Assembly (NCBI GenBank): GCA_033557465.1
Contig: CM066033.1
Coordinates: 389,367,289-389,431,288, forward strand
Reading direction: 5' to 3'
Length of the DNA stretch: 64,000 nucleotides
Origin: Ichthyophis bannanicus
Lineage: Eukaryota > Chordata > Amphibia > Gymnophiona > Ichthyophiidae
Shown here piece by piece: positions 11,223 to 20,762 of this stretch; within the stretch, counting starts at the first letter, position 1, and every line of letters begins with the position of its first letter. The notes below the pieces were generated by a model, which was not told where the DNA came from, ran no database searches, and was given only the letters and a program-made list of their open reading frames with translations. The position numbers were made by a program, and so were the translations under genes.

Positions 11223-13208
11223 TCAGGAACCCTGCGGTTGCTGGGTTTGCTGAGCCTGGTGAGAGTTTGGATTCTTCAGACCGGGGCGATGTTTCCCCTG
11301 TTTGGGAACATCTGTATGATGGGCAGAAGATGAATAAAACCTTCTCCCCCTAGGGGAAGAAAGTGTGGTAGGACATTTCCTACCTACTGGGAAAGAAGAA
11401 GGCGTAGAACAGCCCCTAGAAACAGGTAAGTCAGTGGACCACTGAGTAACCTGACGTAAAGACTCCTTATTAAAGAGATTTTCTCCAGTGCAAGGAGTAT
11501 TACCCAGTCTTTGTTGTGCCCATCTGTCTAAGTCTGAAGCTTGAAGCCAGGCTCTACGTCGTGCCCCTATGGCTATAGCAGAAGTTCTGCTAATAGACTC
11601 CAATGAGCTTAGGGAAGCACGAGTAAGAAACCAAGAAATATTTTGAATATGAGTAAGCAGTGAGGAATAGTCTGCACTCTTGGGCTCTGAAAGAAAAGGA
11701 GTCAAAAGATGTAATTTCTTTGTGACCTCCTCAAGAGATAGACTCATATAAAAAATATATGAGAGAATTCTTGCTGAAAGCATGGATGTTTGGAAGGTTT
11801 GACGTCCAAAGGCATCTAGTGTCTTAGACTCACGACCTGGCGGATAAGAAGAGTGCTTTTTCTTACTCTTCACCCGCCTCATTGCTGATTCCACTACAAT
11901 GGAATGAGGAGGAAGTTGAGTCTTTTGAAACCCTGGAGAGGGGGGCACCTGATATAGGATATCAGTTGCTCTGGAAGGTGGGGGTACCCTTAAAGGTGCT
12001 TCCCACATTCCTAGAAGAAGATCCTGCAAGGAATGACGCAAAGGAAGCATTATGTTCTCCTTTGCTTCGGTAGAAACAGAGCCTTGTGTAGGATCATGGC
12101 CAGGGATAGGAATGGCAAGTGATCTTGCCATATCCAGGAGGAAACTCTGAAAAGAAGGATCTCCAAAGAGAACCTCCCCTGGACAGGCTAGATCTGAAGA
12201 ACTAGCCTGGGCACCGAAGGATGTATCTGCATGGTGCAATATGGGATCCTTAACGGATGGACGCTGGTACTGGAGGTCAGGACCAGCGACAGTCAGTACC
12301 ACATCGTCCATGCCAGGTATCGACTCCAAACTTGGTATAGAAGGGAGCGATCCTGTTGAAAGAAGCATGGAAGGAGCTGGCCACGATGCTACTGTGGATA
12401 CCGGTACCGATACCGATACCGCTGTCGGAACCAAACCCGACACAGACATCGGAGCAGCAATCAGTGACAGCCCAATCAGTACCGAGGTAACCGAAAGCCT
12501 TCGGCAGTCACCCTCGGTACTGAACATCCGGTACTGATAGGTGTCGGTACCAAGACGTGTCGGTACCCAGTCTTCCAGACTAGAGATCGATTCCAGGCTC
12601 GGCATCGAAGGAAGCGAGTCTATCGATGCACGTCTGGAGGGTACCGACGTCGGTGGTAGTATCGGTGCCGGTACCGATACTGGAAAGTCAGTCTGGAACG
12701 TATGCACCGGTCCCGTAGGTACCGAGGACGCCAGACGACGATCCCTGGTGAGGAGTGTTACGTCCAACACCAGTGCCGATGCCGGGGTATCGGTACCGCT
12801 CGAAGCGGATGCCACCACCGGGCATGGCTCAGGTATGTTCTGTGAGGGGTGAGCCCCAGGAACAACCCGAAACCCCACATAGACTTTGGAAGCTGAAGAC
12901 TCCCGCCAGGGTTTTGAAGCCAATGGGCCCTCGAGGGCAAGGCCGGAGCCGTCTACATGCTGTGCATGAGACCTACCACTCGAGGGTTGGCTAGTCTTAA
13001 CAGACTGTTTGTGGGTTACCTGATCCTGTGTAGAAGAAGAAATGGTCGGTGCCCTGAAGTTGGAAGGGAACCTCATATCGAGGGAAACTCGATGTTGAAA
13101 ACCTCTTCTCACAATAATGTAGCCCGAGGGCTCCGGAGGAAAAAGGTCAGGAACCAAACAGGTTAGACACCAATTTTGGGAGTCTAAAAATAAAAGTTGT
13201 ACCGCCAC
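11223..13208 (-). CDS. DIRS B Gag-like protein, 661 aa, intact
   Basis: A single open frame with lineage-1 Gag landmarks. The N-terminal DSQNWCLTCLVPDLF is a remnant of the Cys/His finger, whose first half (KKCSNCGG) lies upstream in another frame. The middle is rich in Ser, Pro and Val with repeats such as DSLPSMPSLESI and GSLPSIPSLESIP. The conserved C-terminal half contains MWEAPLRVPPPSR, HSIVVESAMRRVKSKKKHSS, PPGRESKTLDAFGR, SAIAIGARRRAWLQASDLDR and CTGENLFNKES. DIRS Gag is presumed to form the particle that packages the RNA. At 661 aa it is the longest intact frame in the window and longer than the DIRS C Gag (471 aa). The true start may be upstream, before a frameshift near 13205. Confidence 0.75.
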   Translation of the reverse strand: MAVQLLFLDSQNWCLTCLVPDLFPPEPSGYIIVRRGFQHRVSLDMRFPSNFRAPTISSSTQDQVTHKQSVKTSQPSSGRSHAQHVDGSGLALEGPLASKPWRESSASKVYVGFRVVPGAHPSQNIPEPCPVVASASSGTDTPASALVLDVTLLTRDRRLASSVPTGPVHTFQTDFPVSVPAPILPPTSVPSRRASIDSLPSMPSLESISSLEDWVPTRLGTDTYQYRMFSTEGDCRRLSVTSVLIGLSLIAAPMSVSGLVPTAVSVSVPVSTVASWPAPSMLLSTGSLPSIPSLESIPGMDDVVLTVAGPDLQYQRPSVKDPILHHADTSFGAQASSSDLACPGEVLFGDPSFQSFLLDMARSLAIPIPGHDPTQGSVSTEAKENIMLPLRHSLQDLLLGMWEAPLRVPPPSRATDILYQVPPSPGFQKTQLPPHSIVVESAMRRVKSKKKHSSYPPGRESKTLDAFGRQTFQTSMLSARILSYIFYMSLSLEEVTKKLHLLTPFLSEPKSADYSSLLTHIQNISWFLTRASLSSLESISRTSAIAIGARRRAWLQASDLDRWAQQRLGNTPCTGENLFNKESLRQVTQWSTDLPVSRGCSTPSSFPVGRKCPTTLSSPRGRRFYSSSAHHTDVPKQGKHRPGLKNPNSHQAQQTQQPQGS

Positions 13209-13631
13209 AGTTTGAACATTTCTTGGAGAAAGTGGCTGGCGGTTCCATGAGGGACATGGAGAGGCCTAGAAGGCCTGAAAAACCGTAAGACACTCAGAAG
13301 AAAAAATATTCCCTTAAAGGGAAAAATTTACAAGAAAAGAAAAAAGAAACACCGGCGGTACCGGTGGCGTCGGGGAAGACAGCCGCGACCACAAGAAAAC
13401 TAAAGAATTAAAAGAATAATTTTCTGCGGTGACAGGAGGACGTCCTGCCGGCTCCACGGAAAAAAAGAAAACTGAGGAGAGGCAGTTGGGAAAGGCGGGA
13501 AGGCAGCACGCAGGCGTGGTGGGATGCTTCCAAAAGCTCTTTGATTGGATGCTGGGAAGCGTTCCTGCGCAGACTCCGTCGGTACCGACGTACCCATATG
13601 TGAAGACTCATTCCTGCTTGTTCCTGGAGAT
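13209..13631 (-). repeat. DIRS B right (5') untranslated region and terminal repeat
   Basis: The right end holds the palindrome CGTCGGTACCGACG at 13577-13590, mirroring the left-end copy, then tacccatatgtgaagactca and the terminus tgcttgttcctggagat. It is an inverted copy of the left end except that the outermost acctgtaacaggt palindrome of the left end is missing here, an asymmetry shared by all lineage-1 copies in the window. No ORF of note is present. Confidence 0.8.
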
Positions 13632-14015
13632 TCCGCTGTAGGTAGGACAGAGCTCGTTTGCAATCCAATCTATGGAGTATAATTTCCTCCCGACTGACAT
13701 GAAGCTGTGTAAAGAAGATGGGAAGAACCACCTTCTGGTGGAGGTGGAAGAGAGATACCACTTTGGAAGGAATTAGGGGCGAGTGCAGAGCACCACTCTA
13801 TTCTTGTAGAATCTTGTATATGGTGGTTCCTTCACCAGGACCTGAAGTTCGCTTACTCTTCAGGTGGACGTGAGGACCACCAGGAAGGCAACCTTCCATG
13901 AAAGATACCACAGATGGAAGTAGCTAGAGGCTCAAATGGTGGTCTGGTGAGCTGCGAAAGTACCACATTGAGGTCCCACTCTGCCGCCAGAGGGCAGACA
14001 AGGGACTTAAACAAC
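13632..14015 (-). pseudogene. DIRS A tyrosine recombinase, middle piece
   Basis: DIRS A resumes here after DIRS B. On the plus strand, aggacagagctcgtttgcaa tcca corresponds to the recombinase stretch encoding the LDCKRAL motif seen in other copies. The minus-strand reading 13924-14199 and its neighbours contain remnants of the region around the first catalytic Arg (SARRxSELQAL in other copies). The frame is broken and the piece ends at an inserted segment near 14015. Confidence 0.6.
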
Positions 14016-15378
14016 CGGTGGCCACTGTCGTGATCCTCGCCTGGGCCAAAGGCTTACAGGCATAGGGCTGCCAATGTTTGTCCTTAAATAAAGAAAGAGT
14101 TACTATCCTTGTCTCCAGTAGGGAACTCTGGGACTTGTAGTTGATTCTTTTACTCAAAGACAAAGTAGTGTGAGACCGTTGGTTTTTAAGGCAAAACAAG
14201 AATTTTTATTTAGGTTCCCATAAGCACTAAGGTTCAACGCAGACATAAGGATTATTCTCCAAGTAAATAACAGGAAAAATATGCAACTGGAACTGAAGAA
14301 ACGGAAAGAACCTTCAAACATGTGCAGCTGTTTTCAGCAAAAACATTTCAGCAAGTAAATCACAGCCTCCTTTGTTCGTCCAGCACAGCTAAATTTCTTC
14401 ATTTATCATGTGCTGCTTTGGTTATCAAACTCTAGGTTAACAAAGGGTTCTTTACCTTAGAAGAAGTTACTGGCATTCACATGGCTAAGTAAAACCCTGC
14501 TTCTCAAAAGCTTCTTCTGTAAACACTTTATCACCAACTTTCAAACTTCCTTCTTACACAAAGAACAGTCTATAGGAGAACTCCTCAGTAACAGAATCCT
14601 GCCCAAAATTGTCAATTTGCATTTCTTCCTGTGCTACGAAATGCTTGTCTGTCTCTGGGTTTTCATTAACTCCTTCAAGCTTACTGTTCTGTAGGAACTT
14701 CTGAATTTCTTTCCACAGCTGCTCTCCCTGATATGGAATATTTGTACCTTGAGAGTGGGGCTTCTTTCCCTGGATCAATTGCCTCAATGCTTCAATCGTG
14801 TTCAACTCTGGTTCTCTGCCCTCGGCTGGGTTCTGGTCACTTCCCGTTGTAACCGTATTCACCCACCTTCTGGCAGCTTGAATTCTCTGAGCTGGTTCAC
14901 GAACACTCTGCACTGCAATCTGTTCCTCGTTGTCAGCAACTCTCCCAGCCACCCATCTGCTGGTTTCTGAATTAAGAGTACCTCTCTTACAAGGACTGCT
15001 TCCTCTGTTGCTGCTTCCTTTCTTGCTGGAGCCGTTCTTCAACTCGAAGTCAAACTTCCCACTTCTCCTTTTCCTCTCCTCTGAACAGGGCTTATAAAGC
15101 TGTTTCCTAACACACACTCCCCTGTCTCTGCACAGGTGATTATCATTACCCTCCAAGCCTGCACTTACGTTAGAGCTTGGGTGTGGCTTGGCTTCAGCAA
15201 CTACGTGCTTCTTTCCTTTGCCTGCAGTCTGAACCCTGTGAATACCTTGCCTGTCTCTCACCTTAAAGGCATATTCACTGTTTTCTTCTGTTTCCATCGG
15301 CTCAGCACAGCTCTCATCATCACACCACGGAGGAACAGAGAGACCAAGGGCTGACCCGAGAGGGGTTTTCACTTGATA
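14016..15378 (-). mobile_element. Unidentified 1.35-kb insertion in DIRS A
   Basis: DIRS A recombinase sequence is lost near 14015 and resumes near 15378 (ggatggtggtgtgcggctat). The intervening DNA carries one minus-strand ORF of 272 codons and then, downstream of it, a stretch reading aacctaaataaaaattcttg on the minus strand, which resembles a polyadenylation signal region. It also contains actacaagtcccagag, a sequence type often seen near transposon or LTR ends. No terminal inverted repeats or target duplication could be established, so the class is open (LTR element fragment or another mobile element). Confidence 0.5.
14554..15372 (-). CDS. Unidentified 272-aa protein in the insertion
   Basis: An intact frame starting MKTPLGSALGLSVPPWCDDE, hydrophilic throughout. 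The first third is acidic (CAEPMETEENSEY) and then turns basic with a Lys/Arg/Ser/Gly-rich centre (EERKRRSGKFDFELKNGSSK). The C-terminal half is likely helical (REPAQRIQAARRWVNTVTTG, NTIEALRQLIQGKKP, GEQLWKEIQKFLQNSKLEG). No catalytic motif, zinc finger or membrane segment is visible. I do not recognise the family. The start lies only a few bases inside the insertion boundary, so the true N-terminus may be missing. Confidence 0.45.
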   Translation of the reverse strand: MKTPLGSALGLSVPPWCDDESCAEPMETEENSEYAFKVRDRQGIHRVQTAGKGKKHVVAEAKPHPSSNVSAGLEGNDNHLCRDRGVCVRKQLYKPCSEERKRRSGKFDFELKNGSSKKGSSNRGSSPCKRGTLNSETSRWVAGRVADNEEQIAVQSVREPAQRIQAARRWVNTVTTGSDQNPAEGREPELNTIEALRQLIQGKKPHSQGTNIPYQGEQLWKEIQKFLQNSKLEGVNENPETDKHFVAQEEMQIDNFGQDSVTEEFSYRLFFV

Positions 15379-15640
15379 GGATGGTGGTGTGCGGCTATCG
15401 CACTAAGGTATACTCTCTCTGAGTTAGACTTTAGCCCGGTGTGTGACAGATGCAGTAGGTACTGGAGCACTAATTGCACATAGCTGGAGAACAGATTCTC
15501 CCGTCTCTCCACACAACATACTGAGAACTTCCGCCATTTAAAGGCATAAACTCACCTGGTGGAGGGCTTTCAAGAGGCCAGCAGGACCTCGTCAACCTCC
15601 TTTGGGAGGCTGAAATGGGCCAATACTATCCTTTCAGCAG
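15379..15640 (-). pseudogene. DIRS A tyrosine recombinase, N-terminal piece
   Basis: On the plus strand gccatttaaaggcataaact followed by aggccagcaggacc corresponds to the coding stretch for LASRK...AYAFKWxRF that opens the core-binding domain of the recombinase in DIRS C and E. It overlaps the end of the methyltransferase frame just to its right. Stops are present. Confidence 0.6.
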
Positions 15641-16426
15641 TCACCCTGTTAGTGTTAGATACCCCAGATTGGATTGCAGAAGGGAGCCCCCTTCCTGGGA
15701 CAGGAGGTCTGGGACATGGCCCAGCAGGACCAGGAGTGTCGCCAACAGAGAGAGCAGCAGTGGTAACCAGAACTGTCTGGGCCACCTGGGGACAATTAGT
15801 ATTTGTGATGCCCCCTTGCACTGGACCTTGAAGAAGGTCTTGGCGACCAGAGGGATCGTCAGAAAAGCATAGAGGAGGCCTTCCGGCCACGGGATCAGGA
15901 AGGTATCCACCACCATCTTCTTTGGGTGTGGTTGCCATGAGCAGGAGAGGGGCAGCTGGGTGTTGTCTGGGGTGGCAAATAGGTCCATCATAGGCCTGCC
16001 CCAGAGGCAGAAGAGCCAAGCGGCCACTCTGGGGTCCAGGCACCACTCATGGAGCCAGAGGACACTGCTCAGCCTGTCCGCCAGAAGGTTGTCCTGGCCC
16101 AGGAGGTGAACTGCCTGCAGGAGCATGTTGTTCCAAGCTGCAAAGGAAAAGACGGTCACCGCCTCCTGACAAAGGGAGTATGACTCCATGCCTCTCTGCT
16201 TGTTGATGTAAAACATGGCGATTTGCTTGTCCATCTGAATCAGTATAGACTGGTGTTGCAGTAAGCGGCGAAACACCCCTAGGGCCAGGAAGATCGCCCT
16301 GAGCTCCAGGAGATTGATCTGTAGCAGAGAGTCTGCCTGGGACCAGCTGCCTTGTGTGCAGTTGTCCCTGCAGTGTGCCCCCCAAGCTAGGAGGGAGGTG
16401 TCTGTGGTCAGGATCCTCTGGGACAC
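15641..16426 (-). CDS. DIRS A RNase H plus DAM-like methyltransferase, 261 aa
   Basis: RNase H removes the RNA strand of the replication hybrid. Residues 8-13 (TDTSLLAW) give the first acidic position, INLLELRAIFLAL near residue 40 the Glu, IQMDKQIAMFYINKQ near residue 65 the second Asp, and ADRLSSVLWLHEW near residue 115 the end of the domain. A methyltransferase-like domain follows: MMDLFATPDN at about 142 and LLYAFLTIPLVAKTFFKVQC at about 180, where the usual FPP reads FLT. ILIVPRWPRQFWLPLLLSLL comes next. The frame is open but the altered core suggests decay. The recombinase follows in an overlapping frame to the left. Confidence 0.75.
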   Translation of the reverse strand: MSQRILTTDTSLLAWGAHCRDNCTQGSWSQADSLLQINLLELRAIFLALGVFRRLLQHQSILIQMDKQIAMFYINKQRGMESYSLCQEAVTVFSFAAWNNMLLQAVHLLGQDNLLADRLSSVLWLHEWCLDPRVAAWLFCLWGRPMMDLFATPDNTQLPLSCSWQPHPKKMVVDTFLIPWPEGLLYAFLTIPLVAKTFFKVQCKGASQILIVPRWPRQFWLPLLLSLLATLLVLLGHVPDLLSQEGGSLLQSNLGYLTLTG

Positions 16427-16479
16427 CGGTGTCTGGAAGGGCAGCCCTGCTCAGAGGTGGTGGAGAAGTTGCCAATAGT

Positions 16480-17260
16480 CGAGGGACTCTGCCAGCTGGC
16501 AGGTTACCCTGATCCTGTCCCCCAGTCTGCCTGTGACTTGCGTCCACTGTGAGCAGAGACACCACTGAGCCGCCCGCATGTGTAAGCAGGCTAGCAGGGT
16601 CACATGGACTGTGGAGGCCATATGGCACAGCAGGCAGAGAAGGAAGCGAGCTAGTTCTGACCAGCAGCGTTGTACCTCTACTGCTAGCTGTCTGATGAGT
16701 TCTGCCCTCTCCCTGGGGAGAAAGGCCTTGGCCTATAGTGTGTCCAGCTGAGCACTTATGAACGTCAGGCTCCAGGCTGGAGAGAGGTGGGATTCGGGGT
16801 GGTTGATGAATCCCAGGTGCTGCAGCAGGAGGGCCATGCATTCTGCGACCTGACTGGCCTCTGCGGCTATGCTGCCCCTTATGAGCCAGTCGTCTAGGTA
16901 GGGAAAGACAAAGGCCCTTTGTAGATGTAGGTGGACAGCTACCACTGCCAAGCATTTCATGAAGAGCTTTGGCGAGGAGGCGAGGCCGAAGGGTAGCACC
17001 CTGTACTGGTAGTGTTCTCCTCCTACCACAAATCTTAGGTACTGCCTGTGGGAGGGGTGGATTAGGATATGTGTATACGCATCCTTTAGGTCCAAGGAGC
17101 ACAGCCAGTCTCCCTGGTGGAGGAAGGAAGCAGTGCTCCAAAGGAAAGCATCTTGAACTTCTCCCTCACTATAAACTTATTTAAGTTTTGCAGGTCTAGG
17201 ATGGGTCTGAGGCCCCCAGTCCTCTTTGGGACAAGAAAGTACCTGGAGTAGAAGCCTTTG
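16480..17260 (-). pseudogene. DIRS A reverse transcriptase
   Basis: The minus-strand ORF 16733-17095 reads MDLKDAYTHILIHPSHRQYL, the first catalytic Asp block, then YRVLPFGLASSPKLFMKCLA and VFPYLDDWLIRG, the YLDD catalytic box, followed by the primer-grip region. The upstream fingers are in another frame at 17177-17260 (RPILDLQNL-like reading in the plus-strand shadow of ggtctaggatgggtctgagg). At least one frameshift near 17100 and another after 16733 break the polyprotein. Confidence 0.75.
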
Positions 17261-19640
17261 CCCCATAGGCTCTACTGTGCTGTCCCTGAGAAGCCCTCCG
17301 AGCTCTGTGAGGAGGATCTGGTGAAGGAGGGGTCGCACAAGCTCTCCGGGAAAGTAATCTGCTGTAGGCGGAGGAATCTGCTGGAATCTGCTGTAGGCGG
17401 ATGCGGTATCCCTCCCTGACCACCTGCAGTACCCACTGGTCCCAGGTGACTGGAGCCCAGCTGTGGGCAAAGAGCGTCAGGCACCCCCCCCCTGTGGGCT
17501 AGTGAAGGTCTGCTGGGGGAGGGGAGGCCCTGTCCTGGGAGTCAAAAGCTCCCCCCAGGCTGGGTGGGAGCTAGGGTCTGGGCTTAGGTACTTTTGTCTT
17601 CTGAACCCCGTGCCCTTGCCTTTTGGGGTGAGAAACATGCTGTTGGCCTAAGGGGGGCTGATATTGGTGACCCTACACAAAGGACCCCTTTTTCCTCAGG
17701 AAGAGAGGTCTCTTCCCCAATGTTTTTTTTGTGGGGATGGGATGAGGTCTTTTTGGAGAGCCTCCGATGGGTCACAATGTTGGCCTTGATCTCAGCCACT
17801 TTGTCAGCCATGGGTTTTGCCGAACGGGTTTTGCCGAACGGGTTCTCCCCAGTGCAGGAGATGTCAAGCAGCTTGTCTTGGACCCATTGCTCGAGGTTGG
17901 AGGACTGCGGCCAAGCTTGGCGTCAAGTTCTAATGCCGGCCGCAGCAACCCAAGCTGCTGACTCAAAGCCATCATAGGCTGCCCAGGAAAGGAACTTGGA
18001 ACAGTCCTTGATACCCAAGGCCAGGGTCTGGAACCGCTGGAGGGGTTCCTCGACAAGGCCTGCGACAAATCCCGACAGCTCGTGGGCCAGAGCCTTTAGG
18101 TTCATGCCTATGTAGAGTTCATAGGCTTGGAACCCAGACCCCAGCATCGAACCCTGGTAGCACTTGCGCCAGAGGGCGTCAAGGGCTCTGGCCTCCCTCC
18201 CAGGGGGGGGGGGAACCGAGGAGTGGGTCTTGAGTTTCCGCATGGTCGACTTGACGACCATGGAGTCAATTGGGAGCTGGGATTTGTGGAACCCTGGGCC
18301 CTTTCGGACACGGTACATGGCATCAAAGGCGCTGGCTTACTACAAGTACACCAATGCCGGTGTTTCCCACATCCAAAGTAGTAGCCTCTCAAGGTTCGGC
18401 TGTACAGGCATCGTGAGGGTTTCCTTGGGTGGAGACTCATACTTGAGAATCTCCAACTCTTCGGTGTGCGGGTCTTCCTCCGTCTCGGTTTGCACCGAGG
18501 GGGCTCTGGCCATGTCCCTGACGAAGTCATGGAAAGCCACGTCCTTAGGAAGAGAGTGGCACGGGGGCAACAGGTCCTGGGGAATATCTCGATGCCGGTT
18601 GGTGTCCAGAGAGACCTCATCATCCATCTCCCACTCAGAGTCGAGCGATGACTAATCAGAGGCCCTGTGACTCCTCGCCTCAAGGCTGGCGTCAAAGGGT
18701 CGGCAGCCTCCGGAGGACCTGGGGTCCAAATCAGACACTAGCCGACGAGGAGTGGATGCCCAAAGAATGGGATCAGGATCTCGACTGGCGGTGCTTGGAG
18801 CTCGGCTCGACAACCAGGGACTCCCTCACAGTTGAGGGCTCAGTTGTCGGGGCAGATGAACCAGCCATCACCACCTGCTGCAGAGCCAGGATAGCAATGA
18901 TGTTCTGCTCCAGGGCCGCCATTCTGGTTTCCAAGCCAGAAGGCTCCGCAGACTTTGGCGCGGGTACTAAGGATCTCGGGCCTGGCGCTGGCACTCTAGC
19001 GAGTGCATCCTTGATGAGGACTACAGCCTTGAGGATCCTCACACGGTCTCCACCGGCTGAGGAATACTTCTTGAGGACCTTGGTAGGGTGCTTCTCTGAG
19101 TTAATTGAGTCCCTCTGGGCAGTTTTACCGGGTTTCTCCAGTGCAACCTCGATGGACTTCGAAGACTACTACTTCTTCTTCTCTGGGTCCGAGGTCTTCT
19201 TGGAGGAGCCGCTGCGAGACTCCAAGGACACTCGGGCCTCACGGGATGTGCTGGATTTGGAGCTTGGTGTCGGGGAGGCTGGGGCCAAGTCAGACCTGGG
19301 GAATAATTTCTCCTGCAACTCCAATCTTTTCCTGTTGGTTTCGGGCATCATGGCCTGGCACAAGTTGCAGAAGGTGCTGTCATGGTCAGGGCTCAGACAG
19401 CACAAGCAGCAGTTATGGGTGTCGGTTACTGACATGGTATGACTGCAGCTGTCACATTTTTTGAACCCAGCGGGAGACATGGTGGAGAGCACCCAGACGG
19501 GGTCAACGACCCCCGAGCAAAAAAAAGGCGCAATACGCCAGTCGAGGGAGACCTCAATAAAAAAGGGGAGCTGAGAACGGCGCCAGGAGATGGCGATGGC
19601 TTGAGACGAGAAGAGGAACCGGTACACTAACCACAAAAAA
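17260..19640 (-). pseudogene. DIRS A gag, broken
   Basis: Frames from right to left hold the lineage-1 Gag. ORF 19169-19636 carries the N-terminal Cys/His finger GFKKCDSCSHTMSVTDTHNC then CLCCLSPDHDSTFCNLC, followed by a Ser/Lys-rich tail. ORF 18340-18627 holds MARAPSVQTETEEDPHTEEL. ORF 17923-18318 has the conserved MVVKSTMRKLKTHSSVPPPP, GREARALDALWRKCYQGSML and AAGIRT. Near 17811 is the end of the conserved block. At least three frameshifts or stops separate the pieces. Spacing relative to RT matches DIRS C. Confidence 0.7.
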
Positions 19641-19877
19641 CAAACTAAGGATAATTAGCAGGAATTTTTTTGGGGAAACAGGATACACGTCCATTGGGCT
19701 CCGTGGAAAAAAGACGACTGAGCAAGATGGCACCCTTGGGCAGGAAGGGGAAGATGCATGCATGGTAGCGTATCAAAAAGGCTTTCATTGAAAGCTGGGG
19801 AAATGCTTCCGTGCAGGCTCAGTCGGCGCCGACGTCACCCATATGTGAGGACTGACTTCCTGCTTGCTCTTGGAGAA
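19641..19877 (-). repeat. DIRS A right (5') terminal repeat
   Basis: The segment contains the palindrome GTCGGCGCCGAC near 19824-19835, then gtcacccatatgtgaggact and the terminus ttcctgcttgctcttggaga. It mirrors the left end at 7380-7430. After it, DIRS J sequence resumes with taaggtg. Confidence 0.8.
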
Positions 19878-20345
19878 TAAGGTGTTTTTTTAAATTGTTT
19901 TTAAACAAACTTTAAGAAGTCAGAAAAACAACAAAAGTGACTGTTCTCCAGGCAAGACTTCTATCAGTTAAGTTGGCAATCAAAACAGAAAGCTGCAACT
20001 GCTCCTCATGAGCAGGAGCACTTCCCTTTAGAGGTGCTCTACTGGTCCTCTTGAACAAAAGCAGCTTTGGAAAGTGAAGAAAGGAAAACTGTCGGGAAAG
20101 AAGGGGCACCACAGTATGCACAACTGCCAAAGATAGCTACACTGACACCAAATCTCTCAGAAAACGCCAGGAGCTAGGAGAAGTCCACCATCTGCTGAGA
20201 AAGAGAAAATATTGAAGCTCCCCTTGGAGGATGAGTTTTTATACCAAGGGCGATGTCACAAAGTTTCGGGACTTTTTCTCTGTCTCGCCATCTGCTGGCA
20301 GGGGGACACAACCCACTAGTCTGGACTGGTCTAGCAGGATGTATT
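19878..20345 (-). mobile_element. DIRS J right (5') part
   Basis: This piece continues DIRS J after the DIRS A insertion. Its right end (20221-20345) carries the lineage-2 terminal sequence gatgtcacaaagtttcggga, ccatctgctggcagggggac and ctagtctggactggtctag, matched by the fragment at 1-132. The rest is probably the 5' untranslated region and start of gag; no ORF of note is present. Confidence 0.65.
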
Positions 20346-20762
20346 GGGAAAAATCAGTTCAAATGAAAAGTTGTCAGGTATGTGACACATACACTTGTGC
20401 CTTGCTCTACAGAGGCTACTTTCAGGGGCACAAAGTATGTTTGGTTATCAAACCCATTCAAATCATCCCTCTCCTTGCACTGGCTACAAAGGGGAGGAGT
20501 GTTAAATTTGAATGAATAAAAAGCAAATATTATGTGCTCTTCTCAGAGACTCGGGGTGGAGTACAACAATAACAATGACGGTAAACCAAAGGTCAATAAA
20601 TATCACTTCTGAATTATGACACTAATATACCACAGACCTGATACCTCATAAAAGCCAAACAATTAGAGGCAGAGCTAAAGGCTTAAGTAATAAAAGAAAA
20701 GGATCATTCTACCTCATCATTCTCTGGTACTTATCACTGGACAGGATAAAAAAAAATCATAC
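20346..20762. other. MIA3 intron, no recognised element
   Basis: Single-copy looking AT-rich intron between the end of DIRS J and the MIA3 exon. Nothing coding or repeated was recognised. The plus-strand aaaaaaaaatcataccc at 20750-20764 is the exon's donor region read from the other side. Confidence 0.5.

Larger units (their letters stand above)
8494..13631 (-). mobile_element. DIRS B (lineage 1), gag-only chimeric element
   Basis: A 5.1-kb DIRS element inserted into DIRS A. The left end cacagttacttacctgtaac and right end tgcttgttcctggagat match DIRS C almost base for base, and an internal complementary region is present (8765-8857). It carries one large Gag ORF but no RT, RNase H, methyltransferase or recombinase. 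Instead, about 2.2 kb (9030-11220) has no similarity that I can see to the pol region of the other copies and holds no long ORF. Its ends and Gag are better preserved than those of its DIRS A host, consistent with later insertion. Confidence 0.8.
7355..19877 (-). mobile_element. DIRS A (lineage 1), interrupted copy
   Basis: A minus-strand DIRS element inserted into DIRS J. The left end begins catagctattcacctgtagg after a target flank ending GAAAG, and the right end closes ...cttgctcttggagaa at about 19877. Order from right to left is terminal repeat, gag (19640-17260), RT (17260-16480), RNase H/methyltransferase (16430-15640), YR (15640-15379, 14015-13632, 8495-8409 and 8117-7780), the internal complementary region (7612-7700) and the left end. 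It has been hit by a SINE, by DIRS B and by an unidentified insert, all within the YR region. Without these insertions it would be about 5.7 kb, the same size as intact DIRS C. Confidence 0.85.

Noticed and set aside
12390..12800. CRISPR-like array from repeated GGTACCG words
   Set aside because: The repeats are short, irregularly spaced and within a coding gag frame in a vertebrate genome.
12241..12852. Plus-strand ORFs rich in Gly, Asp and Thr repeats
   Set aside because: They are antisense to the intact DIRS B gag and only reflect its GGTACCG repeat tract.
16047..17141. 364-aa Pro/Ser-rich minus-strand ORF
   Set aside because: It is a shadow frame over the DIRS A reverse transcriptase and RNase H, whose motifs are in overlapping frames.
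18127..18655. Plus-strand ORFs in the DIRS A gag region
   Set aside because: They are antisense shadows of the broken gag; no motif supports them.
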